A stretch of 64,000 nucleotides of DNA from Pseudisothecium myosuroides (lineage: Eukaryota > Streptophyta > Bryopsida > Hypnales > Lembophyllaceae): the NCBI GenBank assembly GCA_951799445.1, contig OX637290.1, positions 26,964,987 through 27,028,986 on the forward strand, read 5' to 3'. A program made the translations under genes and the position numbers. This document shows, one piece after another, positions 24,650-36,389 of this stretch. The notes below the pieces were generated by a model. That model saw only the letters and a program-made list of their open reading frames with translations, was not told the origin of the DNA and did not search any database. Numbering within the stretch: the stretch's first letter is position 1; the number at the start of each line of letters is the position of its first letter.

Positions 24650-26265
24650 AGAAAGAAGGCATCCACTGAGTGGACGATGGATGTTTCATGAGGTTTATTT
24701 ACATAAAATTGATGAAGTATGTTGTAAACAAGTTTTGTATCGGAATGTGAATACCTTGGTTGAAGATATTTCATGGTTGTTGTGCAAGGTTTTGATCAGT
24801 TTTGTGATTGCATGGAAATGTCAGGAGAATTGGCAAAATTAAGAATTCAACGCGAGATTCAACGTCAAGAATTCTGTCAATTAAGTCAAGTTTTGATTTA
24901 ACTGCACTCCAATCAATTCTAGAATAATAGAATCCTGTCAATTTTAGAATCTAGCCAATCATAGGATCCTGTCAATTTAAGAATCTAGCTCAATTTTAGA
25001 ATCCTAGCTCAAGAGTCTGGCTCAAGAATCCACTCAATTTTAGAATCTGGACAATCATAGATTCCTTTCAATTTTAGAATCCTGTTAATCATAGAATCTT
25101 GTCAATTTTAGAATCCAGCCAATTTTAAAATTTTAGAATCTAGCCAATTATAAAAACCTATTAATCCTAGTCTAAATGGGAAGAAAAGGAAATACATACA
25201 AAAATGACAAACCTTTCAACTTACTCAAATTTTATTTTGCCTCAAAGGCTCCAAATTGGCATTATCCTCCTTAACGCTAAAATAGAGGGTGAGGATTCTA
25301 TGTTGAAAATCTTTTCAATTAAGTCAATTTTTATTTTGCTTCAAAAGCACCACATTCACTTTTTCTTTCTTTGTATCAAAGAATTACAACCAAATCTTAA
25401 AAGAGCCTAAAATAGATGGTGGTTAAACTGACCTTCTAGTGAGCTTGGGCTATTTGATTGTTGTCAAAAGAAAGTGGAGTGATTTTTGTAAAACAAACAA
25501 ATAAAAACCATGAGCATGGAGTTTTGTCATGCAATTTTTGAAGAATATGTCCACTTGTGACTAAATGAACCCTTGTGGTAATTAATTATCCATTCTTTGA
25601 AAATAGAGGGGACCAAAAAATAGAGCACCAATGCACTAACAATCATTGCAAATGGGCTTGATGTTGTTAGGCATTTATTTGATTGTAGGACCTAAGAGAT
25701 TTGTAAAATAGCTCCAATCCAATCTACTTCTAACCAATACTAGGATTTAGGTGTTGTCTCATAGTTGATTGATTGTTGTACACAATTATTAGTAACAATT
25801 AATTGATTGTGAGAACCACGTGTTGTTTGACAATTTATTGATTGTAGATTCCATAAACATTTTAGTCTAATCTACAGTTATTTACTTATCATATGTAGGA
25901 CCTATAAGCTTCTATAATCATTTTAGTCCAATCAACAATAAATTGATTGTAAAATCCACAAGGTTCTAAAATGTTTTCTTTCCAAACTATTTAAGTTGAG
26001 CCAACATTGATGGTTGTCTCGTCATCCAATAAAGTTAGATAATGCTTCCATACCATCTACTATGGGTCTCTACTTGGTCACTTTAAGTATTAATGCAAGC
26101 CAATTGCAAGCCAAGCCCTTCAGTCCATAGTAATCCTTGCAATCATTGAACATGTATTCAAGAGAACAGAGAAACTACTTTTAATTCCAACTTCATCCAT
26201 TTTGAAGTTATCTATAGGATTAATTACATAATGGGGTATATTTTGTCTCCCTCTATTAGAAAAAT
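24650..26265 (+). repeat. Long composite repeat, copy C
   Basis: Starts at GCATCCACTGAGTGGACG, contains the 17-bp minisatellite (24910-25160), then lacks several of the 200-bp units present in A and B, apparently by deletion between similar units, and rejoins the conserved core at about 25400. It continues further than A, up to about 26265, parallel to the part of copy B behind its TTAA element. It supplies the empty target site (TTAA at 26083-26086) for TTAA element 2. Confidence 0.8.
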
Positions 26266-28193
26266 GAAAGGGAATTTGAATTCATCTTAGCATGTGTTTT
26301 TTGAAAAGTGTATGGATAAACTTTGAACTTCAAAAGTGGTGATTACAAAAGTATCTAAAATTACCATTGGGCATTTAGGCTTTCATCTATAAGACATGTA
26401 TATTTTAGACAATAATTAAAGGGGGCACTTTAGAATAAGAAGAAATTCGAATTATTTTGGTTATTTTTTTGGCACATAACTGGCTTCATAGAGTTGTTAT
26501 AACTTATAAATGGCCACTCTTATTTCTAATTTTTAAAAGAATAAAACATCAAAGTACCTCATTTTGTACCTCTTTGTTCATCTACTTAAAAATTGTTTTT
26601 GATTTTTTAGCACAATAGAAGAAATCTCCTAACTATAACAAAATACAATAATAACACATACCTTCTTGCATTCATTCAAGGTGCCTTTATTTTCATTAAA
26701 TATTCTAATGTCATAACATTATTCAACAATGGAAATGGTATGTCATTTCTATCTATACAAAAATTTAAGATAAGAAAAGACTACCACTATTCTTCTCTTA
26801 ATTTACCAACATGATTCTTTTTCACCATTCTTCTTTCTCAAGCTCAAATTTTTCACAAATGTAATCAAGATATAGATGGTCCTATGACAAAAATTTCATA
26901 GAAAAAGAAAAAAAATTCAATCCTTGGGAGGGTGTCAAAGTTGGCAGTAGTGAAATTTTTTTCACAGCTACACATGTTGGGAGATTTTGAATATCTTTTT
27001 TTGTGTAAATCATTTGGCCTTGAAATTTGGCACACATATAATTAACTTAAAGATGAAGTTGTGGTAAAAATTTCATGGTCAAAAACCCATTTTTGAGCCC
27101 TCGGGAGGCTGTCAAAGTTGGCAGATCTGAAATTCCCTTCCCTGCGATTTCAAAAATTCGTAAATGAAGTAGACCTTACTGTACATCATTTGAGCATTAG
27201 AATATAGTACCAATATATAGTACACCTACATTTATCATTTAAAAAATTTATAACTCATGTGGTGCTGAAATAATGTATACAAAAGTGAATTGGAATCCTC
27301 TTTCACTTACCAATAAGACCCAAGGGTGTTTTTAAGCTACGGTGGAGTGCTTGGGACAATGCAATATACTACAATAAATGTGATGATTGCAAAAATATAC
27401 ATAAGATATAGGTAGGCAATACCATCAATAATTTAAAAAACATTCAAAGTATTCAAAATGATTTTTTTAATTTCTAGATTTTAAAATAATCAATGTACTT
27501 TCAATCAACTATAAATTCAACAAATTAATCATTTTTTTTTAAATTGATGCTTTTTTCACTATTTAGAAATTAACAATAAAGAAGTTGCAATTACTCTTGC
27601 ATCATCTTGTGGAAATCATCTAAATACTAAAATATAAATTAAAAATTTTACTTTTATCATTGCAAACTTAATACATTAATAATTAATTGTCTTACTGTAG
27701 AAATGGTGCACAAAAATGTAATAAGATGATGAAGACTAAAATCTTAGAAGAAGTTACAATTTTTTTTTCATAAACATAAATATATGGACATGCAAAGTTC
27801 ATTAAAAGAGGCATGAGTGATTTGGATTTGTGCAAAAGTCTAAAAATTATAGAATCTAAATAATTAACAAGTGCAACTTTGTGACGACAAAAGAACTACA
27901 CCATAGCTTGAAACAACCTCCAAATTAATTAAATTTTGTCCTCTATTATATTAAGTGTATAGTGTCATGATTTTATCTATTTGGACAACTATGTATTCAT
28001 CTTACTCATTTTCATCCACAATTTGGAAGCTCTATTGAGTTTGGTAATTCAATTATGGTAAACTAAAGAATATACTAAGATATGTGCATCCACAATCATC
28101 ATCACCTAAAATATGACATTTACATTTGGTCCAATATGTGACACTAAAACCTCAATATGGATGACATAAGTTGAACACAATTAAACATGAGAG
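26266..28193. other. AT-rich intergenic DNA with a local duplication
   Basis: GGGAGGGTGTCAAAGTTGGC at 26926 recurs as GGGAGGCTGTCAAAGTTGGC at 27102 with similar flanks, a roughly 175-bp imperfect tandem duplication. Near 27290, GGAATCCTCTTTCACTTACC belongs to a dispersed repeat also seen near 29545 and 58850. No gene is seen. Confidence 0.5.
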
Positions 28194-29125
28194 TTAACCC
28201 CTAAAGGACCAACATGCGTTTTTTGGCAACATAGAAATTTTGGGCAGGTATGTGTGACTCGAGATTTGCTTATTTTGGGCTGAAATTCTTAAAGTAGGTG
28301 GGGACAAGGAATATCTTTCATAGGCACCAAATTTCATGACATTTGGAAATACGAGTAAAAAGTTATGGCCTAATATGTTGTTTGTTTCTCAACTCGGGCA
28401 GTCCGAACAGATGTGAAAAAATCACTTTTTTCAAAAATAAAAATTTGAAATTGGTTTATTAGATTTATATATACGTGGAAAGCTTTGAATCATTCCATTT
28501 TAATCAATGAGTCAAACGTTATGAGGATTTTTAGTTTGCGGGCAGTTATGGATTGTCTACTCTAAAATAAACTTTGAAGTCATTTATTTCACTCAATTTT
28601 CAATATTTTTCCAAAAAAATAAAATTTTAGGATGTAGATTGTTCATTAAATCATTGCAACCATTGGGATTGGCATTTTTCAATACCATAATTAACTTCTT
28701 AACAATTTAGTGTTTTGAACCATTCTCTACTTCTTTCTACTTACTATTTTTTTCCTATATGTTGTGTAGTTCCAAATAATTTGAAAATTTTCAAGAATGT
28801 AGCCAACTTGCTCTAAAGAATTAATCCAAAGAAGCACAACCATTTTGGAAATTTTTTCATAATAACCTGACCTTGTGAAGTGCAGCTACCTAATTTTTCC
28901 TGGGCCAAAAAAAAGACTTTTGCCACTTCAAACTCTAATATCTTCCAATCTACATGATGGAAATTTCTGAAATTTTTCCCACATATTCTCAAACTAGAGT
29001 ACTACAAGATCCTACGGTTACATGTGCCCAAAGATGATATTTTTCAAAATTTTGGTACTTGTACTAGAAATGGCATTTTTGGAGCATTTTTGGTGAGAAC
29101 ATAGTCATGGAACTTTAGGGGTTAA
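28194..29125 (-). mobile_element. TTAA element 4, 932 bp
   Basis: The left end is TTAACCCCTAAAGGACC and the right end is AACTTTAGGGGTTAA. It lies opposite to element 3 and the 40544 copy. The flanks on both sides (GATGACATAAG... and ...CTTATTC) recur next to each other, without an element, at about 58706-58825. The site there reads GGAGACTTTAGG, against GAGAG-TTAA and TTAA-GG here. This is the second empty site in the window and again shows a 4-bp TTAA-type duplication. Confidence 0.88.
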
Positions 29126-29718
29126 GGATAGTCTATTATATGCCTTCAGACAATACTTGAAGTTCCATTACTTATTCATACAATGTTCAAATACAATTGA
29201 TGCAAAAATGGAAACACCCAAAACTATCAAAATAAGCAATTCAACATAGTTGGAGGCACCTTTAATAAAAATATTAATAGTATAAGCAATTGAAAATCAT
29301 GAATTTAAAAAAAAAATTAGAATTTTTTGAATAAGACATGCAATTACTACAAATTTTCAAAGTAAAAGCTCTCTAGGCCATTGAAATTGTTACATAGCTA
29401 GGTCATAAAATGGAAATCTAGAGAATTAGCAATCAACCAATAGCAGTTAAGTACGGGAATTGTATATTTGCATTTTTGAAGACACTTTCAATAGAAGTCT
29501 ACTTATCAAGAATGGATACAAAGGACAAATTTGGGTGTTTTTGCCTCAATATATAATGCTAGAATCTTCTTTCACTTGGCAATAAGATATGATAAAACAA
29601 TTTTAATTTTATAATAGGTAGTATGCTCATATGGTGTTAGTATTGACTTAGGGTGCACTTACTTGATGTTTCTACTGTACTAGGGGAGGACAACAAGAAG
29701 ACAACAGCTATAGTAAAC
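29126..29718. other. AT-rich spacer with dispersed repeat
   Basis: Contains one copy of the dispersed repeat around TTCACTTGGCAATAAGAT (29570) that recurs near 27300 and 58858. No gene is seen. Confidence 0.45.
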
Positions 29719-30291
29719 TCCCTTTGTCCCACTAAAAACCTCCAAAAACCTTCCCCATGAGGGATTAACTATATTTTTAGTCTTTGTGCTAGTGATACAT
29801 ACATTTTAGCACTAATAATCTATCCCCTAGATCTATGCAAAATCTCCAACTTAGGTGCCATCGTTTAGGCATCCAAAATCTATGTGGAAAGTGCCATATT
29901 TGAGCATTGTTTATAGATGCCGCCAGCTCGTCATTTCTGATGATTTAAAGGTTGGTGGCAACAACGGGATTGTAGAAATACATGCTCCCAACCTAAATAT
30001 CACATCTACAAAACCTGACCCCCTTCATGAACAAATCTCTATAGCACCAAAGTGGTCCTTGAATCCATTGTCAACACAACTATTTGACGAAGTAGCAAGT
30101 ACAAGGTGCCTCATATGGGCAAGGCCAAGCTTGTTAGGAGAGGAATGTTCCTTGATTGCTTGCCACTTACTCCCACGAGGTCATTTAATATAGCCAACGT
30201 TTACTCAACGGTCAAAATCAATAAATGACGAGGATTTTTAGTGGGACAAAAATTGTGCCTCATTTGGAGGTTTTTAGTGAGACAGAGGGAG
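29719..30291. mobile_element. Stowaway-like (Tc1/mariner type) element, 573 bp
   Basis: The left end is CTCCCTTTGTCCCACTAAAA and the right end reads, reverse-complemented, CTCCCTCTGTCTCACTAAAA. These ends match the CTCCCTCYGTCCC consensus of plant Stowaway MITEs. The right end carries a second partial copy of the terminus (AGGATTTTTAGTGGGAC at 30228-30246). The interior at about 29855-30190 is GC-richer, with a 112-codon frame of unknown relation, and looks like foreign sequence between MITE ends. The flanks (GTAA / TAATAG) do not give a clean TA duplication. Confidence 0.65.
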
Positions 30292-31282
30292 TAATAGTTA
30301 CTATGCTCACTTTCAATTAGTGGCAATTGCAGGTGCTCATCCTGTACTAATCGATGCACACACTAATCTAATTGGTGATGGTGATGGAGACTAGGAAGTA
30401 AGCCCTAACTGAAGTTTTTCTAAAATTCATCCCTGCCTTCTGCCAGTAAGTTTTTTTTGGCTTGGGCTCTCCATTTTCTCATCCCTGCCTACTGGCGCCT
30501 GTTCCTTTTTCCTCATTTCCAATGCCTTGAGGAGTGTATGAGCCTTTGGGTGTTTATTTCAGTAAAGGGTCCACCCTAGCTTAGAATGGGTTTCTCCTGA
30601 AGTTTTCTTAAAACCTTTGCTGCAAGACTCATCATCCCAATGGCGGTGAGCCTGTTCGAAGCAAACAGCATCCTTGATCATGAGTGGAAACTCAATGACT
30701 CAATCAGTCACACAAACTTATTGCTTGTTTGATTTTTTAAGTAAGGAGAGTCACTACAGTACTGTAGCTCAGTCATGGCCTGGCTTTGCGTAGAGGCATT
30801 GTTCATCAGGTCACAATGGAGTGCATGTTCATACAAATCACAGTCTGTAGCATCCAGTGACTTCAGCGAGTTGCGGACAGCCTTACTCACTCCCTTGAGC
30901 GAGTACATTTTCTTCAACGAGTTTGGAGAAGACATGATGGGTTTCCACTCACAGCATTCTATGATATGAGCATTCCTTCAACAACGAGCATTCCTTCAAC
31001 AACGAGCATTCCTTCAATGAGTTGGGGGAAATTGGGCTCTCTAGAGTGACACTATTAATTTCTTCTGAAATCAAAGGTACATTTTAAACAAACAAACTCT
31101 AAGTTATACAATCACATCTTATTTTAGTGCATCCCCAGTTTGCCATAATATCAGAATTGTACCTGCTTTATTAAGCAGATGGCAGATTCCTCAATGTGGA
31201 CGACCATGAAATGTGTAAGGGCAAAACATGAATTTCAAACTAAAAATTCAGGGTTACTCACAAACTCACAGTAAGGGATCCG
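30292..31282. other. GC-richer low-copy DNA, no gene recognised
   Basis: Base composition is closer to genic than the surroundings. Frames of 64-75 codons around 30708-30969 have no recognised relatives. Three tandem copies of the 18-mer GAGCATTCCTTCAACAAC lie at 30969-31020. It could be a decayed gene fragment or part of a non-coding transcript. Confidence 0.4.
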
Positions 31283-31909
31283 TTAACCCCTAAATACCCA
31301 ACGCACCATATTTTGGTGCTGACTAACTTTGAAGTTAAAACAAATTTTGTCAAAGTACTATTTTTTTACTATTTTTAAGATGAATATCCTTTGATGTCTA
31401 TTTTAAGCATCAAGAATATGATTTTGAAAAATTGCTCATGATTTTCTATGGAAGATTTTGTACAAGGGTGTCCACTGCAGATCTTGATTTTTTAGTGTTA
31501 AAGCCTCAAATACATTGAATTATGGGGGGAGGGAATCACATTGGAAATTCATTTAAAAAAATTGTAGAGTAAATTTTAAGAAATTATAAATCTATTATGG
31601 TAACACATGTTATGTACTTTTACTTCATATTTTTTCATGACCTCAATTTTAGGTCTGTCAAGTAAAAAGAGGATTAAGGGACTTCAAATCACTATTGCAA
31701 TTTTAATACCCTCTTCATCAAACATTATAATCTTTCAATCCACAAGTGATATTGTTGTGTTTTCTTTCTATATGTGATCCATGACATGTCTAATTTGAAT
31801 TTGTAATATAAATTTTGATTAGTCACAAAAGAAGAACAATTGCACAAACTTGTGCCAACTTCAAGCAAAAGATTTTGTATACACCCATGCCAAACGCTTC
31901 TCATATTAA
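31283..31909 (-). mobile_element. TTAA element 5b, third subfamily
   Basis: The left end is TTAACCCCTAAATACCCAAC and the right end is a decayed CTTCTCATATTAA. The sequence matches the element at 49412-50055 in the opposite orientation, for example TGATATTGTTGTGTTTTCTT and AAATTCATTTAAAAAAATTG. This subfamily has TAAATGCCC instead of TAAAGGACC ends and is about 630-640 bp. Confidence 0.7.
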
Positions 31910-32274
31910 GCATGTATTTTAACCCATTGAATTTGAAGTGAAATTATAGTAGAGAACATGGAGTCTATGGGGTGACTTAGCTTTTTGTCCTTCTTTCCAC
32001 ATGTCATTTGATGGTTCCCCATGGTCATTTGGTTGTTGGTTAAGCTTAGGTTTTTCAGTAAAAATCTAATTTTTTTGGGCATTCCAATCATTTACCTTAA
32101 ACTTGAAAAAACAATTGGTTAAAAAACAAAAAAGTAAAACTACAACTTGGTTCAAATTCTATGTTGAAGGCAATTTGCACACTAATTCAACATTGATTAA
32201 TGATTACTATGTAAGATAAAGAATCATTCCAAATCATAATTTGAAAACAACCACAAGTATTAAATCAAGAAAAT

Positions 32275-32590
32275 ATGAAAATAAGACTCAATAACATGAA
32301 AACAACACCCGGAAACATCAAATCAGCATTCCAAGACATCAAAACAACATTCAAAAACATCAAGTTGGAAATCTAAAATGTCAAAACACCATATTAATAG
32401 CACCCTAAAACATCAAAGCAACACTTGAAATCATCAAATTAGAACCCTTAAATGTCAAAACAACATTCAAAAACATCATAATAACACCCTAAAACATCAA
32501 AACAACACTTGAAAACATCAAATCAATACCTTAAAACATCAAAACATCACTCAAATACATCAAATTTACATTAAAAAAAACACCATAACT
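32275..32590. repeat. Tandem repeat, 21-23 bp unit
   Basis: About fourteen imperfect units of the form AAACATCAAAACAACATTC follow each other. The array is AT-rich and non-coding and ends directly at a tRNA-like segment. Such arrays are found at the tails of some retroposons, but no link is proven here. Confidence 0.75.
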
Positions 32591-32595
32591 TACTG

Positions 32596-32690
32596 TTGGT
32601 GGTAGGATTTGAACCTACCTAGCCCCTCTCCACTAGAAGGTCAAGAATTTTCACTTCATCAAAATGTGATGAAGTGACATTTGTTTTGAA
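32596..32690 (-). repeat. tRNA-like segment, possible SINE head
   Basis: On the minus strand, GGTAGGTTCAAATCCTACC forms a perfect T-arm with the B-box GGTTCAAATCC. About 25 nt upstream, CTTCTAGTGGAGAGG is an imperfect A-box. No matching 5' acceptor strand or anticodon arm can be drawn, so it is not a working tRNA gene. It may be the head of a tRNA-derived SINE or a decayed tRNA. Confidence 0.4.
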
Positions 32691-34021
32691 GTTCGCTGAA
32701 AAAGAAATCAAAATATCTTAGTGGACAACATTACATACAAGGTTATACAATTATAAAACCAAATTATCATCTTCATCCTCCACACAAGGTTGGCTACTAA
32801 GATATTTTTCAGGGTACAAATAGGCAAATACCTCCACTTAGCTAAATTTCACTATAGCTCAATAGCACCAACTAGTATGCAATAAAAATCTTTCTGTAGC
32901 CACCTTTAGTATGCTTTCAAGATGCTTTGTATTTAAGCGCATGGTTTTAAACTTTGTCTTGATCACATTTTGTACTGAAAAAAACCTTTCACAAATAGCC
33001 ATATTAATATATTGACATCTTGCAATATTAGCTAAAATAAAATGTTAGCATATTTTTCTTTCAAAGCAAAATTCCATATTACCATTAATTGCGGCAAGGC
33101 CCATAGGTCATTATCATTCCAATCCACCATTCCTTGCAATTTAAAATAAATAAATCCTTACATAGTTACATGCATTTGAATTAACAAGGGGTGGACAAAT
33201 CTAACCTTCAACCACTTTTTGCACTCCATAATGCCTAAAAGAAATTCTAAATTTGTCTCATTTCATGAAGTCAAGCCTATCTGCCTTAAAGTCATGTTAA
33301 ATGGATTAGGAACTTTGAAAGCAAAAATCATATTATTGTCTTTAAAACATCACTCTCAGACTTTGATAATCGATTCAACATATGACTTTTGAAAAGACAA
33401 GGCACTTTCCAAATCATCACTTGTTCTATTGTATATCATCTCGGGAGGTGCACTCCTTGAAAAAAAATAAGGATATAGGTGCAAACACCGGATATTTAAA
33501 TGGGGGGTATTACTTTTTGTCCATTGATTATTCTGAGGTCTATCATTATATAATTTTATAATTTGAACCATTAAGAAGGGGGCATACATTAATTATAATT
33601 CCTAATTGCCATGAATATGTCATATGCTATATTGGTTCAATATTTTTGCACTACTTGCAATTACAAAATTTGGTGTAGGGTTTAGAGTTCACAATTAGGG
33701 GGCTTCTTAACCATTTAATGCTTTGAAGTCCAAAAATTCATATCTAATTCCACAAAGTTCCAAAAATATGAAACAACTTGGATTAGATGCCAATTCTACT
33801 CATCTTTCAAGGAGAATTTCCTGAAAAAATATTTTAAGAAGTTTCACCTCCTCAAAATTCAGCTCTTAAATGGGTGATTTATGGAGCTTAATTTGTAATC
33901 AATTTCTCATTGATAGATTTTCAATAGCAAAATTGGTATTCATGTAAAGTGCAGATATTTGCAGCTTCAAAAATCATAATCCAATTGTACATAGGCTTTG
34001 TCATTATATCTAGATTTATTT

Positions 34022-34312
34022 ACGTTAGAGGAGATTTGGGCTTCTAAGAGCCCGCGAGTTCCCGGACTGTGGGAACTCTGTAGGACTGCTGGGATGCTAC
34101 CGCATGGCTAGTTTGACGTGGCCAAGCGACTGCCACATCATTTATTTTTTTTTGAATTTTTTTTATTTTTTTTAGTATTCTTTTAACATTTTAATTATTT
34201 TATTTTATTTTGAATTTTTTTTAATAATTTTTTTTTCTGACAGCGGGGGCTGGTTCCCAGTATTGGGAACAACCCTAAAACGGTCTTCCAGAGGCTTAGA
34301 TCTCCTCTAATG
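34022..34312. mobile_element. Unclassified MITE with TTAGAGGAGAT ends, copy 1
   Basis: The left end is TTAGAGGAGATTTGGGCTTC; the right end reverse-complemented is TTAGAGGAGATCTAAGCCTC. The subterminal parts share GTTCCCGGACT, TGACGTGGCCAAGCGACTGCC and AAAACGGTCTTC with the element at 41753-42037. The middle is a T-rich tract. It is inserted in the hAT relic. The superfamily is not clear, as no duplication is legible. Confidence 0.65.
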
Positions 34313-35484
34313 TTTTTTGAAACAAATGAAACATATTTTCATTGGTAAAAAGTAACTTACAAGCCGGCTAGCCACAAGTGGCCAAGGTGACTTGCCCCCA
34401 TTGCTTGTTCCCCCAAGTCATTCTAGGGGTGCATGTAAAAGCCCCCTACTTTGTACTTGATTAATTTATCTTGTACAACCCTCCTTGCTAATTTTGGGGC
34501 TTTTGATTGCAAATATAAATTCAAAATTTGCAAATTTTATCATGCATTGTAAATTTAAAAAATCAACATTTTTCCTTGGGAGCAAGTGAGGGGGTCAGTT
34601 CACCCAAGCTTTATAGGTGGCCTGCCCAAAAGAAAAATAAGACGTACATGACCAGACCAAGTAAGACTAGGGAAGAGAAAAGACATTAGGCTATCTAGAT
34701 TGAAAGCTTAGCAAACCATTCCATTCTGAATTTTTGATGATATTGCTTTTGGAGAAATGCATTTCTGAATGCATTCTCATAACTTATGTGTTCACAATTT
34801 ATTACTCACATGAAGTTATAACCACAACTTGCACATGGTAGGCTGATACCCTCATTTAACTCTGAGACTAAGAGTAGTAGGTAAAATATAATAGATCATC
34901 ATAGCTTAAAGAATCTAAAATAAAAAGACAATGTAGTATAAATGTGGGGTTAAATGCCAACCCTAAACCCATAATTAAGACTTTTGACCCACTAAACTAA
35001 TAAAAAAGGGGTATCTTAAGTCTAAAATTTTCCTAATGCATCCCATTATTCCACACCCTATAGTATTTTCAATACACCCAATGACATTTTACATACGCTA
35101 TAGTATAATCAACCAGTTTATAATTTTTAGTTCAAATGTTTTTTTGGCACCCTATCATTTGTTCGCACGTAGTTTGCTACTTCTACCACTTACTGCGCCC
35201 CCGAGTATATCATACAACTTGGCACCTCTAATTTCATTGAACAATTTCTAAAGATATCTACCTTGAGGACCATGGTTTGGAATGATATGATATCCAAAAC
35301 TCTCATTGAAGGAATTTTGATTTAGGTCAATGCTATCCATAATGTATAATATAGGAATAGACTCAATTTTCTATTCACAAGTGATCCAATATTTGTCACA
35401 TCTACAAACTAGTATTAATAGATTTTGGACAAGATGGTCAAACTATGAAGCGAATCAACCAAAAAATGCAAAATATAAATGTAT

Positions 35485-36389
35485 TTAATCCCTATAGGAC
35501 CATAGTCGCCTTGGAGGACAAAAAAGATTTGAGTAGGTTCCTATGACCTCAATTTTTGGTGAATTTTATTGAATCTTTCTCATAAAATAGAAAAATTGAT
35601 TAGCTTCATAGAAATATAGTTTTATTTCAGTTGGTGTTTGACAACAAAAGTTATACCTACCAAAGCTTAGAATTGAACTTGGTAGGTAGCACAAAAAATT
35701 TAGCAAAAAGTCAAAATTAAAATTAGTTTTTTTTCCCTAAAATATTATGTATTCTCTAAATGTAAAGCTTTGATTCATTCTATTTGGACTAGTAATGAGA
35801 AAGTTAAAAACAATCTTGTTTTTTAGGCAATCTAAGCATTTTTTTCAAAAATAACTTTCATGATTCATTTTTTAATGCAATTTTCATAATTTTTCAAAAA
35901 AATTCTTGACGAGGTTAAGTTTTCTTGCTAAAAAAATCTCACCATTGGAGTTATTGTGTTTCAATCCCATCTTAGAGCTATTAAACAATATATATTTTTT
36001 TCAATCATGAACCTACTTCTACTTAACAATTTTTTAAAGAATGAAAATTAAGTTGTTTTTTGAGATCTTTTTCTAAACTTTCAACTCAATTTTTCAACAC
36101 AAATTTTTTTAAATTTAAAGTTCATAGTGCAAAAACTTCCACAAATGGCGGTCAAAGTCATATGAAATTGAAGGTCAATGTTTAAAAAATCATTTTTTCT
36201 AACTTTGAATACTAAATCTTCCAATCTATATGATCAAATTTTTTTCAACATAATCTCAGACAAATTAAGTACAAGATCTTGCGGTTGAATTCTAAACAAA
36301 ATGATTATTTTGCTTTCTTAGGTCAACACAACAAAAATGGTGGTTTTGTGGTTTTTGACAGAAAAGTGGTCTTGGTCCTTTAGGGGTAA
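35485..36389 (-). mobile_element. TTAA element 6, inserted in the hAT relic
   Basis: The left end is TTAATCCCTATAGGACCATA and the right end is GGTCCTTTAGGGGTAAA (one T of the terminal TTAA lost). Orientation is opposite to elements 2 and 9. It lies between the core and C-terminal remnants of the hAT transposase and so is younger than that decay or at least than the hAT insertion. Confidence 0.8.

Noticed and set aside
32275..32590. CRISPR-like regular array
   Set aside because: Units are directly adjacent and imperfect without unique spacers, and the DNA is eukaryotic.
33712..33760. TTAACCATTTAATGC as a further TTAA element end
   Set aside because: It resembles the third-subfamily end, but no matching right end or family interior follows.
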